Shown: positions 8,117 through 13,893, counted from the first letter of the stretch. The stretch: DNA of 14,378 bases from DATCVR01 sp036566745 (GCA_036566745.1 DATCVR010000238.1:1-14378); one strand, 5' to 3'. Program-made: numbers and translations. Notes: generated by a model not told the origin, from the sequence alone.

Positions 8117-8730
8117 CACCCGGCCTGCGGCGACGGCTGTCCCGCCCGGCGATCGAGGTGGCGCCGGAGCTGCTGGGAGCGATCGTGCGGCACACCACAC
8201 CGGAGGGTGCGGTGGCCGTGCGGCTGACCGAGGTCGAGGCGTACCTGGGCGCCCACGACCCGGGATCGCACGCGTTTCGCGGCCTGACCAAGCGCAACGC
8301 GGTCATGTTCGGCGAGGCCGGTCATCTCTACTGCTACCGGCACCTCGGTCTGCACCACTGCGTCAACGTCGTGTGCGGGCCGGTGGGTAGCGCCTCCGCG
8401 GTGTTGCTGCGCGCGGGGGAGGTCGTCGAGGGACGTGACCTCGCGTACGCGCGTCGCACCGCACGCGGAGTCGCGCGTCGCGATGCCGATCTGGCCCGCG
8501 GACCGGCGCGGCTGACCGTGGCGCTCGGACTCGATCTCGCCCACAACGGCGTCGACCTGGTGTCCGGCGCAGCCATGAGCCTCGAACTCCCGGAGCGAGC
8601 GACGCCCCTCGATCGGATCTCGACGGGGCCGCGCGTGGGGGTCAGCGGCGACGGGGGAGACGGCGACCGGCATCCCTGGCGGTTCTGGATCACCGGCGAG
8701 CCCACGGTGTCGGACTACCGACGCGCCTGA
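8113..8730 (+). CDS. mpg: DNA-3-methyladenine glycosylase, Mpg/AAG family
   Basis: This enzyme starts base excision repair by removing alkylated purines such as 3-methyladenine, and in some members hypoxanthine. The 205 residues match bacterial Mpg. LTEVEAYLG holds the presumed catalytic E42 and the stacking Y44 (human AAG E125 and Y127 by motif alignment). DPGSHAFRG holds the His equivalent to H136, RNAVMFGEAGHLYCYRHLGLHHCVNVV forms the substrate pocket, and AVLLRAGEVVEG follows. The pocket segment reads YRHLGLHHC where many homologues have an S/Y-Y-G-M-H arrangement, a small local variation. The GTG overlaps the DUF402 stop by four bases (GTGA). In M. tuberculosis mpg (Rv1688) lies directly before tyrS (Rv1689). 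Here about 3.9 kb separates the two. Confidence 0.93.
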   Translation: MTPGLRRRLSRPAIEVAPELLGAIVRHTTPEGAVAVRLTEVEAYLGAHDPGSHAFRGLTKRNAVMFGEAGHLYCYRHLGLHHCVNVVCGPVGSASAVLLRAGEVVEGRDLAYARRTARGVARRDADLARGPARLTVALGLDLAHNGVDLVSGAAMSLELPERATPLDRISTGPRVGVSGDGGDGDRHPWRFWITGEPTVSDYRRA

Positions 8731-8757
8731 GCGTCGCTCCCGGGCACGTCGCGCCGG

Positions 8758-8776
8758 TAGTTCGTTGCACGAATTA
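8758..8776 (+). promoter_or_regulatory. Inferred MarR operator O1, upstream of the marR-type gene
   Basis: TTCGT-TGC-ACGAA (8761-8773) is a perfect 5-3-5 inverted repeat. Outer bases extend it to eight per arm with one mismatch. It lies 20 bases before the -10 element of the regulator gene and shares spacing and half-sites with O2 and O3 beyond that gene. This is the arrangement expected for autoregulation. Confidence 0.65.
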
Positions 8777-8792
8777 TCACGTGTTCGGGTGT

Positions 8793-8798
8793 TATCCT
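8793..8798 (+). promoter_or_regulatory. -10 element (TATCCT) of the MarR gene, leaderless start
   Basis: TATCCT lies six bases before the GTG at 8805, so a transcript starting at the usual distance would begin on or next to the start codon. No Shine-Dalgarno is present. TTGCAC at 8765-8770 is too far away (22 bases) for a normal -35 box and lies inside O1. Confidence 0.5.
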
Positions 8799-8804
8799 GG
8801 ACAG

Positions 8805-9287
8805 GTGGGTAAGGATGATGACGGCCAGATCGGGATCGTCGCCGCGCTGGTGCGGTCCACCTTCCTGGTGGATGCCGTGTACGCCCAGTCGGGTCGCGAG
8901 CACGGCCTCACCTCACAGCAGGGGCAGCTGCTCTGCGTGCTGATGGCGCAGCCGTACGGCATGGGCGAGCTGGGTGCGATGCTGGGGCTGGCCAAGTCGA
9001 GCCTGACCGGCCTGGTCGATCGCACCGAGCGCAACGGCCTGGTCCAGCGTGAACCCGACCCACGCGACACGCGCGCGGTGCGAGTCGCGCTCACTCCGCA
9101 GGGCGGCAGGCTCGCCGAGCAGTTCTATGCCGAGACCTGCCGGCGGATCGAGCAGCTGCCGGGGGGCCTCACCGCCACCGAACGCGACACGCTCGCCGAC
9201 CTGCTTGGCCGCGTCGTGCTGGACAACAAGGTTCCGGTGGTCTTCCTGGAGCCGGACGAAGGAGTCCCCGCCGCTCACGACCACTGA
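8805..9287 (+). CDS. MarR-family transcriptional regulator
   Basis: MarR proteins are dimeric winged-helix repressors that leave palindromic operators when they bind small, often phenolic, ligands or are oxidised. The 160 residues match the family. An N-terminal dimerisation helix is followed by LTSQQGQLLCVLMAQP, then MGELGAMLGLAKSSLTGLVDRTERNGLVQRE (helix-turn-helix), the wing DPRDTRAVRVALTPQG with the typical D-x-R-D/AVRV pattern, and C-terminal dimer helices. One Cys sits in the first half (LLCVLM) and one in the C-terminal helix region (ETCRR), so redox sensing is possible but not shown. The GTG start was chosen because a -10 box lies six bases upstream. An in-frame GTG at 8781 would fall inside the promoter. 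Operator-like repeats flank the gene on both sides, suggesting control of itself and of the downstream genes. Confidence 0.92.
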   Translation: MGKDDDGQIGIVAALVRSTFLVDAVYAQSGREHGLTSQQGQLLCVLMAQPYGMGELGAMLGLAKSSLTGLVDRTERNGLVQREPDPRDTRAVRVALTPQGGRLAEQFYAETCRRIEQLPGGLTATERDTLADLLGRVVLDNKVPVVFLEPDEGVPAAHDH

Positions 9288-9310
9288 TACCGCGCCCCAC
9301 AGACCACGAG

Positions 9311-9339
9311 TTGCAGTTCGTAGTACGAACTAATATGGT
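9311..9339 (+). promoter_or_regulatory. Promoter TTGCAG-17-TATGGT inside the palindrome
   Basis: A -35 box TTGCAG (9311-9316) is separated by exactly 17 bases from a -10 box TATGGT (9334-9339). Transcription should start near 9345-9347. Operator O2 fills the spacer and O3 covers the start region, a standard layout for repression by steric block. Confidence 0.6.
9315..9331 (+). promoter_or_regulatory. Inferred MarR operator O2
   Basis: AGTTCGT-AGT-ACGAACT is a perfect 7-3-7 inverted repeat located between the -35 and -10 boxes. It is the strongest of the three related sites. Confidence 0.7.
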
Positions 9340-9351
9340 TCGCACTACGAA
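9339..9351 (+). promoter_or_regulatory. Inferred MarR operator O3
   Basis: TTCGC-ACT-ACGAA has one arm mismatch relative to O1 and O2. Its centre lies 22 bases from that of O2, about two helical turns, so two dimers could bind the same face. It covers the last -10 base and the likely transcription start. Confidence 0.6.
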
Positions 9352-9384
9352 TTGCAACTCGTGGTCTGTGGGAGCGTGAAATTC

Positions 9385-9570
9385 GTGAGTCGTACAGTCG
9401 CGGTCGTCGGCGTTGGTCATGGAGGTTCGGCCGTCGCCACGGCGCTGGACTCCGAGCGTGACCGCGCGGTATCGCCGGACCCCGCCGTCGTCCCGATGGC
9501 GACGGTCAGCGAGTACAAGGGCGCCGACCTGTTCACCGGCCGCTTCGCCGAGCTGTTCGGCACCGCCTGA
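9385..9570 (+). CDS. Unrecognised 61-residue ORF with a Rossmann-like N-terminus
   Basis: No family is recognised. The product begins SRTVAVVGVGHGGSAVATAL, a beta strand followed by a glycine-rich turn like the start of a dinucleotide-binding fold. It then runs through a charged, proline-containing stretch and ends MATVSEYKGADLFTGRFAELFGTA, which looks like an amphipathic C-terminal helix. It is far too short to be a complete dehydrogenase or flavin reductase, so it may be the two ends of a larger gene with the middle deleted, or a genuine small protein. The GTG at 9385 was chosen because GGGAG (9370-9374) lies 10 bases upstream. GTG 9376 and TTG 9352 are in frame but poorly placed. Codon use is normal for the window. 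It lies directly under the O2/O3 promoter, 32 bases before the LLM gene, and is probably cotranscribed with it. Confidence 0.5.
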   Translation: MSRTVAVVGVGHGGSAVATALDSERDRAVSPDPAVVPMATVSEYKGADLFTGRFAELFGTA

Positions 9571-9602
9571 CACCGGCCGACCCTCCGACGAAAGGCAGGA
9601 CA

Positions 9603-10517
9603 ATGCCAGAGCAGGACCTCGTGTTCGGATTCGGTGCCCATGCGGGCGTCGGCGACGCGCCGGAGCTGCTGCGCATGGCTCAGCAGGCCGACCGTGACCG
9701 CCTCGACATCTTCTCGCTGTCGGATCATCCCTACAGCGGCGAGCGCCTGGACGCGTACGCCACGATCGGATTCGTCCTCGGACGCACCGAGCGCATCGCG
9801 GGCTTCGCCAACGTCACCAACCTGCCGACCCGTCCCGCACCCATGCTGGCGCGGACGGTGACGTCCCTGTCGGCGATCTCCGGCGGCCGCGTCGTGCTCG
9901 GCATGGGCGCGGGCGGACTGTGGGACCGGATCGCCGACCTGGGGGTGCCGCGGCTCTCGCCGGGCGACGCCGTCGACGCCTTCGAGGAGGCGATCGTCCT
10001 GGTCAAGATGCTCTCGGGCGGAGGTCCGCCGGTGACCTTCCGGGGTCGCCACTACCGGGTGAACCGGATCGAGCCGGCGCCGGTGGCCGCGCCTCCCGTG
10101 TGGACCGGATCGGTCGGCCCGAAGTCCCTGGCCGCCACCGGCCGGGTGGCCGACGGCTGGATCCCTGGTCACGCGGCGGACTGGCGCAGCGAGCGGTACC
10201 GATCCTCGCGGCCGGTCATCGACGACGCCGCGGCGGCCGTGGGCCGCGATCCGCGTGAGATCCGTACGGTCTTCAACTTCCCGGGGCACATCACCGACCG
10301 CACGCTGCCTGCCACGCGCGACCACGACGGCCGCTGGATCGGCGGCTCGGTCGGTCAATGGGTCGAGGAACTGACCGGGGCGGTGCTGGATCACGGTGCG
10401 TCGGGCTTCATGCTCTTCGCGGCCGGTCACGGTGCGCCGGACCTCGACGCCCTCGGTCGCTGGGGCGCGGAGGTCGCGCCGGCCGTACGCGAGGCGGTGG
10501 CGAAGGAGCGCGACTAG
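9603..10517 (+). CDS. LLM-class flavin-dependent oxidoreductase (luciferase-like)
   Basis: Luciferase-like monooxygenases and reductases are TIM-barrel enzymes that use FMN or coenzyme F420. The 304-residue product has the family pattern: FGFGAHAG at strand one, LLRMAQQADRDRLDIFSLSDHPY, FANVTNLPTRPAPMLARTVTSLSAISGGRVVLGMGAGG, then FRGRHYRVNRIEPAP and PPVWTGSVGPKSLAATGRVADGWIPG. The ISGGRVVLGMGAG and RVADGW segments are strongly typical. Cofactor and substrate cannot be assigned, and an F420-dependent role is possible in an actinobacterium. The ATG has AAAGG/AGGA at 9591-9600. It follows the 61-residue ORF by 32 bases, so its expression probably starts at the MarR-controlled promoter. Its stop overlaps that of the opposing monooxygenase gene in the shared CTAG at 10514-10517. 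Confidence 0.93.
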   Translation: MPEQDLVFGFGAHAGVGDAPELLRMAQQADRDRLDIFSLSDHPYSGERLDAYATIGFVLGRTERIAGFANVTNLPTRPAPMLARTVTSLSAISGGRVVLGMGAGGLWDRIADLGVPRLSPGDAVDAFEEAIVLVKMLSGGGPPVTFRGRHYRVNRIEPAPVAAPPVWTGSVGPKSLAATGRVADGWIPGHAADWRSERYRSSRPVIDDAAAAVGRDPREIRTVFNFPGHITDRTLPATRDHDGRWIGGSVGQWVEELTGAVLDHGASGFMLFAAGHGAPDLDALGRWGAEVAPAVREAVAKERD

Positions 10518-11812
10518 CTGTGCTCCACAAAGGCGCGCGTCGGCCAGGCGGGCACGTCCCACGAGTCCCGCGCGTTGAGCGTGTCGGCATCGGTCCCGGT
10601 GGTCCTGCGGTACGAGTCGCCGATCACGGCCTGTTCCTCCGGCGACAACACCTCGGAGATGTGCGCGAACCCGCCGGGCGCGCGCTCGGCCACGATCCGA
10701 AGGACGCGTTCCGGTCCCAGATCGCGGTTCGCCAGCACGATCGCCTCCGTGACCTCGCGCCGATCCCGCTCGTAGCCGGCCAGGCCAGCGGGCACGTCCG
10801 GCGCGGTCGCGAGGTGAAAGGCGAGTACCCGCGCATCCAGGATCGCTTGCGACCCGCCGTTGGAACCGATCGGGTACATCGGGTGCGCGGCGTCCCCGAG
10901 CAGGGTGATCCGGCCGGACCCCCACCACGGCAACGGATCGCGATCCACCATCGGAAACTCCAGGATCTCCGCGCTGCGCTGGATCAGTTCCGGTATGTCC
11001 AGCCAACCGAAGTCCCAGTCTGCGAAGTGCCGAAGCACCTCGGCCGGCCGGCTCCGCGCGTTCCAGTCCGCTTTCAGGTCGCCGTCCGGCAGTCGCACCT
11101 CAGCCACCCAGTTGACCGTCACGAGGCCGTCGTCGATCGGGGAGATCGGGTACGCGACGAACTTCGCCCACGTGTTGGAGCCAGCCATGATCATCGACTC
11201 GCCGGTGAGGAAAGGCGGGCGAACCGCGGTGCCCCGCCACATCCGGATTCCGCTGCCGATCGGTGGACCCTCCCCTGGATGCAGGTGCGCGCGCACCGCT
11301 GAGTGCAGGCCGTCCGCACCGATGAGCGCGCCGACATCCTGCTCCACCGACTCGCCGGTGTTCCGGTCCCGCAACTGGACCTGGACGCCGTCGGCGGTTT
11401 GCACGCAGTCCTCGAAGGACCGTGCGGTCACGACTGCCTCCGCGCCCAGCCGGGCCCGGACCTCCCGCAGCAACATCATCTGGAGCTCACCGCGGTGTAC
11501 CGAGTACTGCGGCCAGCGGTACCCGGCGGCCCGGCCGCGTGGCTCGGCCCAGATCTGGTTGCCGTTGCGGTCGAAGTGGACGAGTTCCGTGGTCGCCACG
11601 CCGAGTGCGACCAGCTCGTCGCTCAGCCCCAGTTCGGTCAGCTCGCGAACCGCGTGTGGCTGCAGGTTGATCCCGACGCCGGCTGCGGTGAGTCGCCTCG
11701 CCGCGTCCACCACGCTGCACTCGACCCCAGCGGCGTGCAGGCTGAGGGCAGCCGTCAGCCCACCGATCCCGGCGCCGACCACGAGTACCGGCCGCCCCGT
11801 GCCGGGTTTCAC
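10514..11812 (-). CDS. FAD-dependent monooxygenase, PhzS-like (aromatic hydroxylase family)
   Basis: The family uses FAD and NAD(P)H to hydroxylate aromatic rings; relatives include p-hydroxybenzoate and salicylate hydroxylases and PhzS of pyocyanin synthesis. The 432 residues show GAGIGG (13-18) for FAD, the second motif GADGLHSAVR (165-174), and GDAAHPMYPIGSNGGSQAILD from residue 306 for the FAD ribose and active site. Resemblance to PhzS is close along the chain: GVGINLQPHAVRELTELGL, PQYSVHRGELQMMLL, MWRGTA, EFPMVDRDPLPWWG. PhzS acts on a phenazine, but no other phenazine genes are here, so the true substrate is open. GTG start: overlaps the upstream gene's stop (GTGA), with GAGG seven bases before it. 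It is the second gene of a two-gene operon with the chorismate lyase-like gene, which suggests a hydroxybenzoate-type substrate. Confidence 0.9.
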   Translation of the reverse strand: MKPGTGRPVLVVGAGIGGLTAALSLHAAGVECSVVDAARRLTAAGVGINLQPHAVRELTELGLSDELVALGVATTELVHFDRNGNQIWAEPRGRAAGYRWPQYSVHRGELQMMLLREVRARLGAEAVVTARSFEDCVQTADGVQVQLRDRNTGESVEQDVGALIGADGLHSAVRAHLHPGEGPPIGSGIRMWRGTAVRPPFLTGESMIMAGSNTWAKFVAYPISPIDDGLVTVNWVAEVRLPDGDLKADWNARSRPAEVLRHFADWDFGWLDIPELIQRSAEILEFPMVDRDPLPWWGSGRITLLGDAAHPMYPIGSNGGSQAILDARVLAFHLATAPDVPAGLAGYERDRREVTEAIVLANRDLGPERVLRIVAERAPGGFAHISEVLSPEEQAVIGDSYRRTTGTDADTLNARDSWDVPAWPTRAFVEHS

Positions 11813-12339
11813 GACAGCGCCTCAGCGCGATACCGCTCGCGCACAAGCGCTGTCGGACGGCCGCCCACGTCGAGTCGGGCAGTGATCTCGAACAGCAGAT
11901 CGTGGTCCGCTCCGGGCGAGGGCTGCAGGCGGACGACACTCAGGGTGTGCCGCCGAGGGTGAAGCGGCGCCAGCAGCAGGCCGAGCGGCACGTCGCCGTC
12001 CTGAAGCGCACGCGCGGTGCCGTGGGGCAGACGAACCAGCACGACCACCGCCGAGGCCTCTGACAACACCCGGTCACCGGCATCCAACAGGCGGACCTCC
12101 CGGCGCTGGACCGGCTGCTGGCTGGAGGTCTCGAGCTCCGTGAGCTCGGCGACCGTGGCCACGTCCTCCCTGCGCGACACGAGCTCGATCCGGACCGGGC
12201 AGCCGCGCCAGGCGGCCAGTGTACGGGTGGCACTGTCACTGTCGCGCAACAGCCGGATCAGCCGCTCGGGGTCCTCCCGGGTTCTCTCCGACGCCGGTGC
12301 GGGTGAGCGGCCGGGCGTCGCGGCGAAGCTCGTGGACAT
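11809..12339 (-). CDS. Chorismate pyruvate-lyase-like protein (UbiC / Rv2949c fold)
   Basis: UbiC-type lyases convert chorismate to 4-hydroxybenzoate and pyruvate. The 176-residue product has about 20 disordered N-terminal residues, then a pattern that lines up by eye with E. coli UbiC and M. tuberculosis Rv2949c. RREVRLLDAGDRVLSEASAV matches the UbiC stretch around REVLL (R80 here for R76). The segment ending VPLGLLLAPLHPRR has PLG at 118-120 for UbiC TPLGRYLF. ALVRERYRAEAL supplies E168 for the catalytic E155 in LLTELFLP. Overall identity is low, so product specificity (4- or 3-hydroxybenzoate, or another role) is uncertain. The ATG at 12339 was preferred to GTG 12375 because GGAGG lies five bases upstream. 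It overlaps the FAD monooxygenase start by four bases. Actinobacteria use menaquinone, so a ubiquinone role is unlikely. Confidence 0.7.
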   Translation of the reverse strand: MSTSFAATPGRSPAPASERTREDPERLIRLLRDSDSATRTLAAWRGCPVRIELVSRREDVATVAELTELETSSQQPVQRREVRLLDAGDRVLSEASAVVVLVRLPHGTARALQDGDVPLGLLLAPLHPRRHTLSVVRLQPSPGADHDLLFEITARLDVGGRPTALVRERYRAEALS

Positions 12340-12344
12340 CGATG

Positions 12345-12349
12345 CCTCC
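12345..12349 (-). promoter_or_regulatory. Shine-Dalgarno GGAGG deciding the chorismate lyase-like start
   Basis: GGAGG on the minus strand stands five bases before the ATG at 12339. The longer alternative starting at 12375 has no comparable site, so the shorter start is favoured. Confidence 0.75.
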
Positions 12350-12377
12350 AGGGGACCGGGACTGGGAAGCACCACTT

Positions 12378-12515
12378 CTACGTTGCTTGCATTAACGGTG
12401 GGTGGCGGTTGTTGTCACCGCTATTAACGATGTGGGGGAGATGCCCGAATAGTGGCGTCGGGACCAGGCCCATCCCGGCGTAGGAGTTCAGCACCAGCGT
12501 GGCGACGGAGTCCAC
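12378..12515 (-). CDS. Possible small ORF or gene remnant, 45 residues
   Basis: The minus strand reads V-DSVATLVLNSYAGMGLVPTPLFGHLPHIV and then a less coding-like tail, ending with TAG at 12378. The first 20 or so codons almost all end in G or C, as in real genes of this window, and the open frame extends further upstream with similar codons (SDLTEPA) but no start codon except a GTA. It may be a short peptide at the head of the chorismate lyase operon or the decayed start of a lost gene. No family is recognised and no good Shine-Dalgarno precedes the GTG. Confidence 0.22.
   Translation of the reverse strand: MDSVATLVLNSYAGMGLVPTPLFGHLPHIVNSGDNNRHPPLMQAT
12391..12418 (-). promoter_or_regulatory. 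Weak candidate promoter for the chorismate lyase/monooxygenase operon
   Basis: On the minus strand GTGACA (12418 down to 12413) is followed after 16 bases by GTTAAT (12396 down to 12391). Both are partial matches to consensus, and the start would fall near 12385, about 45 bases before the ATG. Confidence 0.3.
12391..12429. repeat. Direct repeat ATTAACG, two copies 32 bp apart
   Basis: ATTAACG occurs at 12391-12397 and 12423-12429, three helical turns apart. Between them lie the arms CGGTG (12396-12400) and CACCG (12416-12420). The repeats bracket the presumed minus-strand promoter and could be regulator contacts. They do not resemble the MarR sites. Confidence 0.35.
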
Positions 12516-12534
12516 CGCCGGCTCGGTGAGGTCC

Positions 12535-12540
12535 GATACT
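12535..12540 (+). promoter_or_regulatory. Possible -10 element (GATACT) for tyrS
   Basis: GATACT partly matches TATAAT and would place the transcript start near 12547, just before the leader hairpin. No good -35 box is seen 16-18 bases upstream. Confidence 0.3.
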
Positions 12541-12548
12541 CCGGTGCG

Positions 12549-12594
12549 CGGTGGTGCGTCGATGCAGGATCATGAGGTCGACCGCGCACCACCG
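12549..12594 (+). promoter_or_regulatory. Hairpin in the tyrS leader
   Basis: CGGTGGTGCG (12549-12558) is the exact reverse complement of CGCACCACCG (12585-12594). TCGA at 12559-12562 and at 12578-12581 could extend the stem past a 3-base bulge, leaving a loop of about 15 bases. The hairpin ends five bases before the Shine-Dalgarno AAGGAG (12600-12605) without covering it. It may protect the 5' end or control translation. A tRNA-sensing T-box is not supported. Confidence 0.6.
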
Positions 12595-12615
12595 AAGCCA
12601 AGGAGAACCAGCACC

Positions 12616-13893
12616 GTGACCGACATCCTCGACGAGCTGCACTGGCGTGGGCTCATCGCGCAGTCCACCGACGAGCAGGCGCTGCGCGCCGCACTCGCGA
12701 CGGGCCCGGTCACCTACTACTGCGGCTTCGACCCGACGGCGCCCAGCCTCCACATCGGCAACCTCGTCCAGATCCTGACGGTGCGACGGCTCCAGGACGC
12801 CGGCAACGACCCGCTGGCCCTGGTCGGAGGTGCTACCGGCCTGATCGGCGACCCGAAGATGACCGGCGAGCGCACCCTCAACGACCGCGACACCGTGGCC
12901 GGGTGGGTCGAGCGGATCCGGACCCAGATCGAGCCGCTCCTCGACTTCGGGGGCCCGCACGCCGCTCGGATGGTCAACAACCTCGACTGGACGGCGGAGC
13001 TGTCGGCGCTCGATTTCCTGCGCGACATCGGCAAGCACTTCCGGGTGGGGCGGATGATCGCCAAGGAGTCCGTCAGCGCCCGCCTCAACAGCGATCAGGG
13101 CATCAGCTTCACCGAGTTCAGTTACCAGATCCTGCAGGGCATGGACTTCCTCGAGCTGCACCGGCGGCACGGCTGCGTGCTCCAGACCGGCGGCAACGAC
13201 CAGTGGGGCAACCTCACCAGCGGCGTCGACCTCATCCACCGGGTGGAGCAGACCTCCGTCCACGCCTTCACCACGCCGTTGATCACCAAGGCGGACGGCA
13301 CGAAGTTCGGCAAGACCGAGTCCGGCACGATCTGGCTCGATCCGGAGATGACCAGTCCGTACGCGTTCTTCCAGTTCTGGATGAATGCCGACGACCGCGA
13401 CGTCGCGGGATACCTGAAGGTGTTCAGCTTCCGTGACCGCGAGGAGCTCGCGGCTCTCGAGCAGGACGTCGTCGAGCGGCCGTCGGCCCGAGCCGCCCAG
13501 CGGGCGCTGGCCGCCGACGTCACCACTCTGGTGCACGGCAAGGACGAGACCGAGCGGGTCGTCGCCGCGTCCCAGGCGCTGTTCGGCATGGGGGAGTTGC
13601 GGAGTCTCGACGAACGCACTCTGGGGGCGGCTCTGGCCGAGGCGTCGGCACCCCGGCTGGAGTCCGGGGAGGAGCTCCCCACCTACATCGAGCTGTTCAC
13701 CGAGGCCGGGCTCGTCCCGTCGCGATCGGCAGCCCGCCGAGCCGTGGGCGAGGGCGGCGCGTACGTCAACAACGCCCGGCTCGACCCGGCCACGGACCCC
13801 GACGCCCGTCCGTCGCGTGACGACCTGCTGCACGGCCGGTGGCTCGTGCTGCGCCGAGGCAAGCGCACCGTGGGTGGCGTCGAGATCGCGTGA
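12616..13893 (+). CDS. tyrS: Tyrosyl-tRNA synthetase
   Basis: TyrS charges tRNA-Tyr with tyrosine in the cytoplasm as a class I dimeric synthetase. The 425 residues show YYCGFDPTAPSLHIGNL with the HIGH-type motif HIGN (46-49), GGATGLIGDP, QILQGMDFLELH, GGNDQWGNL for the tyrosine site, and KFGKTESG at 230-237 as the KMSKS-type loop. A C-terminal S4 RNA-binding domain begins near residue 356 (TYIELFTEAGLVPSRSAARRAV, GGAYVNN). Length and order are normal. The GTG at 12616 has AAGGAG 10 bases upstream, and its N-terminus (TDILDELHWRGLIAQST) is typical. An in-frame GTG at 12499 would extend through the leader hairpin and is unlikely. The gene is followed by a terminator and rRNA promoters. Confidence 0.97.
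   Translation: MTDILDELHWRGLIAQSTDEQALRAALATGPVTYYCGFDPTAPSLHIGNLVQILTVRRLQDAGNDPLALVGGATGLIGDPKMTGERTLNDRDTVAGWVERIRTQIEPLLDFGGPHAARMVNNLDWTAELSALDFLRDIGKHFRVGRMIAKESVSARLNSDQGISFTEFSYQILQGMDFLELHRRHGCVLQTGGNDQWGNLTSGVDLIHRVEQTSVHAFTTPLITKADGTKFGKTESGTIWLDPEMTSPYAFFQFWMNADDRDVAGYLKVFSFRDREELAALEQDVVERPSARAAQRALAADVTTLVHGKDETERVVAASQALFGMGELRSLDERTLGAALAEASAPRLESGEELPTYIELFTEAGLVPSRSAARRAVGEGGAYVNNARLDPATDPDARPSRDDLLHGRWLVLRRGKRTVGGVEIA

Larger units (their letters stand above)
9296..9372. repeat. 77-bp near-perfect palindrome after the MarR gene
   Basis: Bases 9296-9315 and 9353-9372 are exact reverse complements (20 of 20). Pairing continues inward to the centre at 9334 with four mismatches, giving 34 of 38 positions paired. 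It holds a promoter and two smaller operator palindromes. In read-through RNA from the regulator gene it would form a very stable hairpin that could act as a terminator, although no U-run follows. Confidence 0.9.

Noticed and set aside
9296..9372. Terminal repeats of an insertion sequence or a MITE
   Set aside because: No transposase, no flanking target duplication, and the arms meet almost at the centre. A promoter/operator role explains the inner part better.
10514..11812. Calling the monooxygenase phzS and inferring a phenazine pathway
   Set aside because: Similarity is clear but no phzA-G or phzM-like gene is present, and the partner gene points to chorismate-derived benzoates.
12541..12615. 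T-box riboswitch before tyrS, suggested by GTGGTGCG and ACCGCG-like strings
   Set aside because: No stem I, specifier loop or AGGGTGG-type T-box is present. The leader from the plausible start is only about 70 bases, and the ribosome site is outside the stem.
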